A DNA stretch of 5,520 nt, taken from Alphaproteobacteria bacterium (GTDB lineage Bacteria; Pseudomonadota; Alphaproteobacteria; Rhodobacterales; Rhodobacteraceae). The DNA is taken from NCBI GenBank assembly GCA_003695135.1, contig RFIR01000266.1, forward strand, positions 1 to 5,520, written 5' to 3'. A program made the translations under genes and the position numbers. The notes beneath the pieces were generated by a model. That model made no database searches and was not told where the DNA came from. It worked only from the letters and a program-made list of their open reading frames with translations. Shown piece by piece: positions 1-5,520 of this stretch (position 1 is the first letter of the stretch; each line of letters starts with the position of its first letter).

Positions 1-349
1 ATCATGATCTTTGCAAGACCTCATGCATTCCATACATCCGCCTGCGTCCACGTAATACAGGGGTATTCCAATCGTTGCACATGGGCGGGGATTTTCGCCT
101 GGCCGTCTGGCGCATCCGCCTTCAACTCGGCGGCCCGCCCCCGGTGCCTGCCGGTTGATCACGCGCGAGGGAACGCGCCTCGACGGCTGCCAGGCGATCA
201 CCTGCCAGGGCCGTGCGGATCGTCTCCGCCAACGGCCCCGACACCATCTCACTGCACGAAGCCGGGCAGCGGGCAGTGATCAGGGCGGCTGGGATCATAT
301 CCGATACAGCCACGAAGTGTTTGCGCTCGGGCGCTTTCCCGCCGCCGTT
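1..349. other. Stretch without a supportable gene
   Basis: No recognisable gene. The first ~70 bases are clearly less GC-rich than the rest, as expected of an intergenic or promoter region, but I cannot define a promoter there. The longest minus-strand frame (313-122, GTG start, 63 codons) has only moderately GC-rich third positions, no Shine-Dalgarno sequence and no family I recognise, so I do not call it. Two inverted repeats are visible: 249-255 with 273-279 (7-base arms TCACTGC/GCAGTGA, 17-base loop) and 163-167 with 174-178 (5-base arms). Neither is followed by a T-run. The segment lies downstream of the small gene ending at 350, so the first could affect the end of that transcript, but this is a guess. 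Confidence 0.4.
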
Positions 350-589
350 TCAGGGGCGGGGCCGGGTCTTCGCCTGGCGCCGGCGCGGCCGCTTGCGCTT
401 GCCGGCCGCGATCTCGCGCGCCTGGGCCGCGGCAGCCTTCAGCTCCTCGGCAATCTCCTCGGCCTCCTCGGGTTCGAAATCGAGCGGCAGATCGACCGTC
501 CGGCCGCTGATATAGATGCGCACCATGCCCAGCGTCGTCGGCGCGACCTGCAGATCGGCGCCCTCCTCGCTTTCCCGGTCGATGCCCAT
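350..589 (-). CDS. Small conserved hypothetical protein with acidic helix and basic tail (possibly DUF6324 family)
   Basis: A 79-residue protein starting MGIDRESEEGADLQ. Residues 10-35 look like a beta-rich segment (LQVAPTTLGMVRIYISG, then VDLPLDF). They are followed by a strongly acidic helix (about 36-50, EPEEAEEIAEELKAA) and a basic, arginine/lysine-rich tail from about 64 to the end. No signal peptide, membrane segment or catalytic motif is visible, so a small soluble cytoplasmic protein is likely. The order of features resembles a short alphaproteobacterial family that I believe is DUF6324; its function is unknown to me. The ATG at 589 is chosen because GGAG lies 8 bases upstream (598-601) and family similarity begins there. 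An in-frame ATG at 640 would add 17 glycine-rich residues that look non-coding. The gene is transcribed divergently from tRNA-His. The Arg/Lys tail may bind nucleic acid, but that is only inference from composition. Confidence 0.7.
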   Translation of the reverse strand: MGIDRESEEGADLQVAPTTLGMVRIYISGRTVDLPLDFEPEEAEEIAEELKAAAAQAREIAAGKRKRPRRRQAKTRPRP

Positions 590-597
590 GCTCCGGT

Positions 598-601
598 CTC
601 C
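598..601 (-). promoter_or_regulatory. Ribosome binding site deciding the start of the small gene
   Basis: On the minus strand GGAG stands 8 bases before the ATG at 589-587. The in-frame alternative ATG at 640 has no comparable site, so the shorter 79-residue product is preferred. Confidence 0.55.
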
Positions 602-613
602 ATCCACCCCGCC

Positions 614-629
614 ACCGGCCCCGGCCGGT
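614..629. repeat. GC-rich inverted repeat in the leader of the small gene
   Basis: A perfect inverted repeat with 7-base arms ACCGGCC/GGCCGGT around a 2-base centre. It lies 25 bases upstream of the small gene's start codon. The 2-base spacer is too short for an RNA hairpin unless inner pairs open, so it could equally be a protein-binding site. GC-rich chance palindromes are common in this genome, so the functional meaning is uncertain. Confidence 0.3.
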
Positions 630-699
630 TGCGGCAGCATCGCCTTACGCGGAGGGGCCGGGCGGAGACAAGGGGCCCTTCGCCGCGCCGGGGCCCGTC

Positions 700-728
700 T
701 TGCAATCGCGACCGGTCTGCCGTAGATC
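700..728 (+). promoter_or_regulatory. Candidate sigma-70-type promoter of tRNA-His
   Basis: TTGCAA (700-705) and TAGATC (723-728) are separated by 17 bases. They match the TTGACA/TATAAT consensus at 4 and 3 of 6 positions. The -10 box ends 11 bases before the mature tRNA 5' end, so transcription would start a few bases upstream of the tRNA, as is usual for single tRNA genes. The position is good but the box match is modest; there is no experimental support. Confidence 0.4.
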
Positions 729-739
729 AGCCTTGGCGT

Positions 740-816
740 GCCGACGTAGCTCAGTTGGTTAGAGCACTAGATTGTGGATCTAGGGGTCCCCCGTTCGAGT
801 CGGGGCGTCGGTACCA
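740..816 (+). tRNA. tRNA-His (anticodon GTG), CCA encoded
   Basis: A complete cloverleaf of 77 bases. The acceptor stem pairs 740-746 with 806-812. The D arm is 749-765. The anticodon stem CTAGA/TCTAG (767-771, 779-783) encloses the loop TTGTGGA, with anticodon GTG at 774-776. The variable loop is 784-788, and the T stem CCCCG/CGGGG (789-793, 801-805) encloses TTCGAGT. The discriminator is A (813) and CCA (814-816) is in the gene. The acceptor has a G1:U72 pair (740, 812) and the base before G1 is T, so no G-1 is encoded opposite a C73. That is the derived form known from many alphaproteobacteria, where a divergent histidyl-tRNA synthetase reads U72/A73. The 3' end faces a decayed mobile-element fragment. 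Confidence 0.97.
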
Positions 817-847
817 GCAATATCAGCAAGTTGCACTGGCTCTGCAG

Positions 848-868
848 AGATGGCGATGTGCGCCATCT
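848..868 (+). terminator. Candidate terminator hairpin behind tRNA-His
   Basis: A perfect 8-base stem AGATGGCG/CGCCATCT (848-855, 861-868) encloses the 5-base loop ATGTG and can be extended by a G-U pair (847, 869). It begins 31 bases after the tRNA CCA end. The following bases (TTCCACATG) are not a proper U-run, so it is an imperfect intrinsic terminator. It could instead be a 3' stabilising or processing structure. Confidence 0.4.
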
Positions 869-1016
869 TCCACATGTCCCTTGCGGACGGGAATCTGGCG
901 GCAACATGTGCCGGCATCCTGCCATGCCTGGCCCGCATCAATGCCGCGACACCAGTACCCGATTGCGCCGGCGCGTTCGGGGACCGTGTGATGTCGTGCA
1001 TCGCCTCGGCGGCTTG

Positions 1017-1124
1017 CCGCAGCGGGCCGAGCATCGGCCTGGCCGGATCGACCGGCGCCTTGCCCGAGCCATCCGGCGCAAGGCAGGTGCGATGAACCGC
1101 GAAACCTTCCCGGCCATCTACCCT
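1017..1124 (-). pseudogene. Remnant of a Toprim/primase-type protein from a mobile element
   Basis: The minus frame read from 1124 downward (open until the TAG at 782-780) encodes, about three residues past the dgcA stop, the segment AVHRTCLAPDGSGKAPV followed by DPARPMLGPLR. I recognise this as the stretch before the Toprim domain in phage- and ICE-type primase/helicase proteins (CHC2/Toprim or 'virulence-associated E' relatives, which read VHRT-(Y/F/W)-L-PDG-GKAPV and then MLGP). The intact proteins are several hundred residues long; here only about 35 residues remain. A TGA in the same frame (1127-1125) cuts the fragment off upstream. Downstream of about 1017 the expected glycine-rich Toprim sequence is replaced by unrelated sequence, and the frame runs antisense into the tRNA. 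Third positions are strongly GC in this frame, which supports formerly coding DNA. The match is from memory, not from a search. Confidence 0.6.
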
Positions 1125-3172
1125 TCACCGAGCACGAGCTCGCGCCGGAAGAAGGATCCGCCCCCATCCCCGGCATCGAATTCGCGCGCGGCGCGGTGGC
1201 CGTCCCACACCGCATCGGCGATCAGCCCCGGCGCGGCGGCATCGCCGATCAGTGTCAGAGTGCGGAACCTGCCCGCCATCGTCTGCAGTTCTTCGTGAAG
1301 GGTGACATCGCGCAACCGCTCGGTGACCATGAGCACCGCGCCGCAGGCCATGTGACGCTCGCGCCCCGAATGGACGCAGTGCAGCAGTGCACCCTGCCCG
1401 GAGGTGGAGACCAGCCGGTGGCCGGTCACGATCTCCACGCCCGCCTCGATCAGCGCCCGTTGCACGCGGGACTGTTCCAGCGTGAGCTCGGTGTAGGGCG
1501 AGACCATCGCCGCCGAGGTCACGAAGATCACCCGCTGCCCCGCGACAGCGAGATGTTCGGCAAGCACCCCGCCGAGATAGCCGAGCTCGTCATCGAAGAT
1601 CATCACCGGCCCGGGCGCGGGCAGGCGACCATCGAGCACGTCATCGGGGGTGAAGACCGGCAGCGCGGGGTCGAGATCGAGCGGGGTCATGGCAGAGCGG
1701 CCGCGCCCGTCACGCCGCCAGGCCGCGCCGGTTGCGAGGAAGACATCGGCAATGCCGGTCTCGGCGACATCGGCGGCCGTCAGCCGGCTGTCGGTGAACA
1801 GCCGCACATTGGCGCGCTGGCGCAGATCGAACAGGCGATGGTCCACCACCCGGCGCCAGGCGGCAAGCCCGTGCAGGCGGGATTCCTTCAGCGCCCGGCC
1901 GCCGAGCTCCGACTCCGCCTCGGCCAGCGTCACCTCGTAGCCGCGCCGTGCCAGCTGCATCGCGCATTCCAGCCCGGCCGGGCCGCCGCCGATCACCAGC
2001 ACCGCGCGCGGCTCATCCGCCGGGGCGATGCGCTCGGGGTGCCAGCCGCGGCGCCATTCCTCGCCCATGGTCGGGTTCTGGGTGCATCGGATCGGCACCG
2101 TCAGCGAATCGCAGGAGACGCAGACATTGCAGCCGATGCATTCGCGAATTTCGTCGATCCGGCCGGTGCGGATCTTCTCGGGCAGGAACGGATCGGCGAT
2201 CGAGGGCCGGGCGGCACCGATGAAATCGACGATGCCCCGGCGCACCAGCGACACCATCAGATCGGGCGAATTGAGCCGCCCGGTGGCGACCACCGGCCGC
2301 GTCGTCACCTGCTTGACGAATTCGATGTAGGGGATCTGGTAGCCGTCCTGCGGCTCGAAGCGCGAGGTAACCGAGTCGTTCTCCCAGCCCGAGACGTTGA
2401 CGTCCCACAGATCGGGCAGCCCGGCCAGCATCTCGACCACCGCGCGGCCCTCCTCATGGGCCTGCATGCCGTCGGCACCCATCATCTCGTCCACCGCGAA
2501 GCGCAACGCGACAGCGCAGGTGTCGCCCACCGCCTCGCGGGTCTCCTCCAGCACCTCGCGCAACAGGCGGGCGCGGTTCTCCAGACTGCCGCCATATTCG
2601 TCGGTCCGGTCGTTCATCCGTGCCGACAGGAAATGCTGCAGAATGGTCATGTTGTGCGCGGCATAGGCATAGACGATGTCGAACCCGGCCTCGCGCGCGC
2701 GCAGCGCCGCGGCCCGGTGCCAGCCGCGAAAGGCGCGGATGTCGGCCTTGTCCATGGCGCGGGCCTGCCGGGGATAGCTCGCCACCCCGATCATGTCGCG
2801 CACCCCCAGAATCGGCGCGCGGCTGAGGTGGTTGCGGGCGTGATGCCCGTTATGGACCAGCTGGATCGCCGCCAGCGCGCCGTGTTCGTGCACCGCTTCG
2901 GTCATCCGTCTCAGCGCGGGGATGTCGGATGCGTCCCAGATGCGCTGTTCGGGATAGGGTGACAGGTCCGAGGAGGGGTGGATCTCGGTCTCCTGGGTAC
3001 TGACCACCGCCCAGCCGCCGGCAGCCTTCATGCCGCGCATCGCCGCTTCGGCCCGCGGGCGCAGATGGCCGAGCCCGTTGCAATGCGGCACCTGATAGAA
3101 ACGGTTCTTCGCCGTCACCGGGCCGATCTGCACCGGCTCGAACAGAATCGCATATCGGTCATTACCCGGCAT
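1118..3172 (-). CDS. dgcA: DgcA/trimethylamine dehydrogenase-family N-demethylating flavoprotein
   Basis: A 684-residue cytoplasmic iron-sulfur flavoprotein, close to full family length. Residues 1-340 form the FMN barrel. FYQVPHC ends in Cys31, the equivalent of the TMADH Cys30 that carries 6-S-cysteinyl-FMN. Tyr170, His173 and Asp266 match the TMADH catalytic Tyr169/His172/Asp267. Cys345, 348, 351 and 363 match its 4Fe-4S ligands. A dinucleotide-binding GGGPAG (395-400) opens the C-terminal domains, which end with LIGDAAAPGLIADAVWDGHR. Of the TMADH substrate bowl (Tyr60, Trp264, Trp355) only Trp263 remains; Glu61 and Asp355 replace the others, as I recall for DgcA. Members demethylate dimethylglycine or N-methylproline to formaldehyde, passing electrons to ETF-like partners. 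The exact substrate is not settled here, and the symbol is provisional. The ATG at 3172 is preferred over one at 3355 because homology starts there and AGGGAGA sits 8 bases upstream. The gene follows a formate dehydrogenase gene on the same strand. Confidence 0.92.
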   Translation of the reverse strand: MPGNDRYAILFEPVQIGPVTAKNRFYQVPHCNGLGHLRPRAEAAMRGMKAAGGWAVVSTQETEIHPSSDLSPYPEQRIWDASDIPALRRMTEAVHEHGALAAIQLVHNGHHARNHLSRAPILGVRDMIGVASYPRQARAMDKADIRAFRGWHRAAALRAREAGFDIVYAYAAHNMTILQHFLSARMNDRTDEYGGSLENRARLLREVLEETREAVGDTCAVALRFAVDEMMGADGMQAHEEGRAVVEMLAGLPDLWDVNVSGWENDSVTSRFEPQDGYQIPYIEFVKQVTTRPVVATGRLNSPDLMVSLVRRGIVDFIGAARPSIADPFLPEKIRTGRIDEIRECIGCNVCVSCDSLTVPIRCTQNPTMGEEWRRGWHPERIAPADEPRAVLVIGGGPAGLECAMQLARRGYEVTLAEAESELGGRALKESRLHGLAAWRRVVDHRLFDLRQRANVRLFTDSRLTAADVAETGIADVFLATGAAWRRDGRGRSAMTPLDLDPALPVFTPDDVLDGRLPAPGPVMIFDDELGYLGGVLAEHLAVAGQRVIFVTSAAMVSPYTELTLEQSRVQRALIEAGVEIVTGHRLVSTSGQGALLHCVHSGRERHMACGAVLMVTERLRDVTLHEELQTMAGRFRTLTLIGDAAAPGLIADAVWDGHRAAREFDAGDGGGSFFRRELVLGEG

Positions 3173-3180
3173 GGGCACGA

Positions 3181-3187
3181 TCTCCCT
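3181..3187 (-). promoter_or_regulatory. Ribosome binding site of the dgcA-like gene
   Basis: On the minus strand AGGGAGA is followed by 8 bases and then the ATG at 3172-3170. It fixes the start at 3172 rather than at the upstream in-frame ATG (3355), which lacks such a site. Confidence 0.7.
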
Positions 3188-3202
3188 GATGGCAGGACGG
3201 GC

Positions 3203-3227
3203 GCCGGGGCGATGTTGCCGCCCCGGC
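3203..3227 (-). promoter_or_regulatory. Strong leader hairpin upstream of the dgcA-like gene
   Basis: A perfect 9-base inverted repeat, GCCGGGGCG (3203-3211) and CGCCCCGGC (3219-3227), encloses a 7-base loop. Its near edge lies 30 bases from the start codon and 15 from the Shine-Dalgarno sequence. In RNA this would be a very stable stem. There is no T-run on the minus-strand side, so it is not a standard terminator for that direction; on the plus strand it is followed by AGGCATTTTC, a weak T-run. Possible roles are an mRNA processing or stabilising point between the two genes, or an operator. All of these are inferences from position. Confidence 0.45.
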
Positions 3228-3557
3228 AGGCATTTTCGGAAGCCGGCCTTGATGCGTGCGGGCTCCTTCAGCATCCGCTGCCAGAACGGGGGATCGACCG
3301 CATCGAAGAACGGGCTGCCCCTCGAAGGTCGAGCCCGGTCCGGTTCCCTCGCCATTCAACCGCGAGGAGGCAACGCGCATCGTGTTCCGATCTCTGGCGG
3401 CGATGTTTCCGGCGCATTTCGATACGAAGGGATCCCGCGGAACGCTACCCGGCCAGTCCCGATCGAGCCCGACCCCGGGGCGGCCCTGGCGACAGCCCGG
3501 GCGCAGCGCGACCGGCAACCCGGAGGGCGGAGAACGCGCGGCCACCCGGTTGCGGCC

Positions 3558-5520
3558 TCAGGCGGCCGAGGCGCGCACCGCGGCGAACTTGAACTCGGGG
3601 ATCTTGCCCACCGGGTCGAGCGCGGGGTTGGTCAGCAGATTGGCCGCGGCCTCGACAAAGGCGAAGGGCAGGAACACCGTGTCGGGCGCCACCGCGCGGT
3701 CGGCCCGCGCCATCACCGTCACCGCGCCGCGGCGGGTCTCCAGCCGCACCAAGCCGCCCGGCGCCACCCCCAGCCGGCGCAGCGTGGCCGGATGCAACGA
3801 GCAGTTGGCCTGCGGCTCGACCGCATCGAGCACGCGCGAGCGCCGCGTCATCGCCCCGGTATGCCAGTGTTCGAGCTGCCGGCCGGTGATCAGCACCAGC
3901 GGGTAGTCCTCGTCGGGTGTCTCGTCGGGCGGCACAACGGCGGCGGGGGTGAAGCGGCCGCGGCCCTGCGGCATCGGAAAGCCTTCGGCAAAGACGATGG
4001 CCTGTCCGGGATCCTCGGGCGACAGGCTGGGATAGGTGACCGCGCCCTCGCGCTCCAGCCGCTCCCAGTCAATATTGTCGAGGCTCTTCATGCCGCGCTT
4101 CATCTCGGCGAAGACCTCGGAGGGATGGGTAAACGGCCACTCAAGCCCCAGCCGGCGGGCGAGATCGACCACGATCGCCCAGTCCTCGCGCGCCTGCCCC
4201 GGCGGCGGAACGGCCGGCCGGCCCATCTGCACCTGCCGGTTGGTGTTGGTCACGGTGCCGGTCTTTTCGTAGAAGGCCGAAGCGGGCAGGATCACGTCGG
4301 CATAGTTCGCGGTCTCGGTCAGGAAGATGTCCTGCACCACCAGATGCTCGAGCTTGGCCAGCGCGGCGCGGGCATGGTTCAGATCGGGGTCCGACATCGC
4401 CGGGTTCTCGCCCAGGATGTACATGCCGCGAATCTCGCCGGCATGGACGCCGTCGAGGATCTCGGTCACCGTCAGCCCGCGTTCGGCGGGCAGGTCGTCC
4501 ACGCCCCAGATGCGGGCGAAATCGGCGCGCACGGTCGCATCGGCGGGCGAGCGGTAGTCGGGCAGGAACATCGGGATCAGCCCGGCATCCGAGGCGCCCT
4601 GCACGTTGTTCTGCCCGCGCAGCGGATGCAGCCCGGTTCCGGGGCGGCCGACATTGCCGGTCATCAGCGCGAGGCTGATCAGGCAGCGGGCATTGTCGGT
4701 GCCATGCACATGCTGGGACACCCCCATGCCCCAGAAGATCATGCCGGCCTTGCCGGAGGCGAAGACCCGCGCCGCATCGCGCAGGGTGGCGGGGTCGATG
4801 CCGGTGAGCTCGGCCATGGCCTCGGGCGAGAACCGGGCGAGGTGCTGCTTCTCGCGTTCCCAGTCCACTGTGAAGCGGTCGATGTAGTCCTGATCGTAAA
4901 GCCCCTCCTCCACGATCACCGACATGATCGAATTGATCAGCGCGACATCGGCCCCGGGGCGGAACTGCAGCATGTGGGTTGCGTGGCGGGCGAGCGCCTG
5001 TCCGCGCGGATCGGCGACGATCAGCTTGCCGCCGCGCCGCGCAAACTGCTTGAAGAAGGTGGCGGCGACGGGGTGGTTTTCCACCGGGTTGGCGCCGATG
5101 ACGATGGCGACATCGGCGTTCTCGATCTCGTTGAAGGTGGCGGTGACCGCGCCCGAGCCGATATTCTCGATCAGCGCCGCGACCGAGGAGGCGTGGCAGA
5201 GCCGGGTGCAGTGATCGACATTGTTGTGCCCGAAGCCTTCGCGGATCAGCCGCTGGAACAGATAGGCCTCCTCATTGGTGCATTTGGCCGAGCCGAAGCC
5301 GGCGACGGCCGTCCCGCCATGGGTGTCGCGCAGCCGCGCCAGCCCGGCGGCGGCGGCGTCGAGCGCCTCCTCCCAGCTTGCCTCGCGGAAATGGGTCGAG
5401 GGGTCGGCGGGGTCGACATTCAGCCCCTTGGGCGGGGCATCGTCGCGACGGACCAGCGGCCGGGTCAGGCGATGGGGGTGATGCACGAAGTCGAACCCGA
5501 AACGGCCCTTGACGGACAGC
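3558..5520 (-). CDS. fdhF: Formate dehydrogenase catalytic (alpha) subunit, C-terminal part, runs off the window
   Basis: The catalytic subunit of a molybdenum (or tungsten) bis-MGD formate dehydrogenase, oxidising formate to CO2 in the cytoplasm. The frame stays open to the window edge, reading LSVKGRFGFDF before a GTG at 5486, so that GTG is not the true start. About 653 residues are seen; family members of roughly 900 carry N-terminal iron-sulfur domains that would lie beyond 5520. CTRLCHASS holds the metal-ligand Cys (TGC at 5198-5196, not selenocysteine) and the following His. PLRGQNNVQGASD holds the catalytic Arg 193 residues later, the same spacing as U140 to R333 of E. coli FdhF. The molydopterin-binding domain covers the last ~120 residues (from LITGRQLEHWHTGAMT), ending in the family-typical NPALDPVGKIPEFKF. 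Its place ahead of a demethylase on the same strand suggests disposal of C1 units released by demethylation. Electron acceptor and partner subunits lie outside the window. Confidence 0.95.
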   Translation of the reverse strand, partial: LSVKGRFGFDFVHHPHRLTRPLVRRDDAPPKGLNVDPADPSTHFREASWEEALDAAAAGLARLRDTHGGTAVAGFGSAKCTNEEAYLFQRLIREGFGHNNVDHCTRLCHASSVAALIENIGSGAVTATFNEIENADVAIVIGANPVENHPVAATFFKQFARRGGKLIVADPRGQALARHATHMLQFRPGADVALINSIMSVIVEEGLYDQDYIDRFTVDWEREKQHLARFSPEAMAELTGIDPATLRDAARVFASGKAGMIFWGMGVSQHVHGTDNARCLISLALMTGNVGRPGTGLHPLRGQNNVQGASDAGLIPMFLPDYRSPADATVRADFARIWGVDDLPAERGLTVTEILDGVHAGEIRGMYILGENPAMSDPDLNHARAALAKLEHLVVQDIFLTETANYADVILPASAFYEKTGTVTNTNRQVQMGRPAVPPPGQAREDWAIVVDLARRLGLEWPFTHPSEVFAEMKRGMKSLDNIDWERLEREGAVTYPSLSPEDPGQAIVFAEGFPMPQGRGRFTPAAVVPPDETPDEDYPLVLITGRQLEHWHTGAMTRRSRVLDAVEPQANCSLHPATLRRLGVAPGGLVRLETRRGAVTVMARADRAVAPDTVFLPFAFVEAAANLLTNPALDPVGKIPEFKFAAVRASAA

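Larger units (their letters stand above)
3173..3557 (-). other. 385-base gap between the formate dehydrogenase and dgcA-like genes
   Basis: No complete gene is visible. The gap contains the dgcA-like ribosome binding site, a strong hairpin at 3203-3227, a weaker one at 3347-3367 (6-base stem CCTCGC/GCGAGG, 9-base loop) that covers a TGA-ATG junction, and a block at 3239-3319 that looks protein-coding. An ATG at 3355 is in frame with the dgcA-like gene and would add 61 residues, but it has no Shine-Dalgarno sequence and no family counterpart. No T-run terminator is seen after the formate dehydrogenase stop, so read-through into the dgcA-like gene is possible. I found no convincing promoter, yet a gap this long suggests a separate one or a decayed gene. 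Confidence 0.5.

Noticed and set aside
54..67. Small inverted repeat AATAC/GTATT near the left edge as an operator
   Set aside because: It has only 5-base arms, no promoter I can define beside it, and the gene it might serve is outside the window.
122..313. 63-codon minus-strand frame as a small gene
   Set aside because: It has a GTG start without a ribosome binding site, only moderate third-position GC bias and no recognised family. I cannot separate it from chance.
794..816. Search by eye for a second copy of the tRNA 3' end as an att repeat
   Set aside because: No convincing direct repeat of this segment is present elsewhere in the window, so no attachment site pair is claimed.
155..991. 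278-codon plus-strand open frame
   Set aside because: It runs straight through the tRNA-His gene and antisense to the small conserved gene, and its product is arginine-rich low-complexity with no family resemblance.
850..1095. 81-codon plus-strand frame downstream of the tRNA as a small gene
   Set aside because: It overlaps the primase remnant on the opposite strand, has no visible ribosome binding site, and its product has no recognisable motif.
1196..2962. 588-codon open frame on the plus strand antisense to the dgcA-like gene
   Set aside because: It mirrors a well-supported gene in GC-rich DNA. The translation is His/Arg/Gly-rich with no recognisable domain, as expected of an antisense shadow frame.
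3173..3355. 61-residue N-terminal extension of the dgcA-like protein from the ATG at 3355
   Set aside because: There is no Shine-Dalgarno sequence, the ATG sits directly after an in-frame TGA and inside a small hairpin, the family has no such extension, and the ATG at 3172 has a good ribosome binding site. The coding-like part is kept as a finding.
3512..3554. Inverted repeat GCAACC/GGTTGC just after the formate dehydrogenase stop, as a terminator
   Set aside because: The stem is only 6 bases with a loop of nearly 30, mismatches on both sides and no T-run.

Overview
The window reads as chromosomal DNA of a high-GC alphaproteobacterium, most likely Rhodobacterales. The signs are a strong preference for G or C at third codon positions, a tRNA-His with the alphaproteobacterial acceptor stem (no G-1, G1:U72, A73), and protein families typical of that group. 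No phylogenetic search was possible, so the order-level assignment is an inference.

Layout, left to right. Positions 1-349 hold no gene I can support. Positions 350-589 (minus) encode a 79-residue acidic-helix protein with a basic tail, from a small conserved family. A divergent intergenic segment follows, with a plausible promoter for the tRNA-His gene at 740-816 (plus). Just past the tRNA is a hairpin (848-868) that could end its transcript. Between there and 1121 lies a decayed fragment of a Toprim-type primase of phage or integrative-element origin. It directly abuts the stop codon of the next gene.

The right three quarters is catabolic and all on the minus strand. A formate dehydrogenase catalytic subunit enters from the right edge (5520 to 3558; its N-terminus is outside the window). 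After a 385-base gap comes a 684-residue FMN/4Fe-4S/dinucleotide-domain dehydrogenase of the trimethylamine dehydrogenase/DgcA family (3172 to 1118).

The pairing makes metabolic sense. Enzymes of this family oxidatively remove an N-methyl group, giving formaldehyde, and formate dehydrogenase completes oxidation of that one-carbon unit to CO2. The pair therefore looks like the demethylation and C1-disposal end of a methylated-amine or betaine pathway (dimethylglycine, N-methylproline or a relative). The trimethylamine-binding aromatic bowl is only partly kept, which argues against trimethylamine itself as substrate.

I do not see a clearly new system. The points most worth checking are the relic element between the tRNA-His 3' end and the catabolic genes, the substrate of the DgcA-like enzyme, and the structured 385-base leader upstream of it, which includes a short coding-like block I cannot assign.
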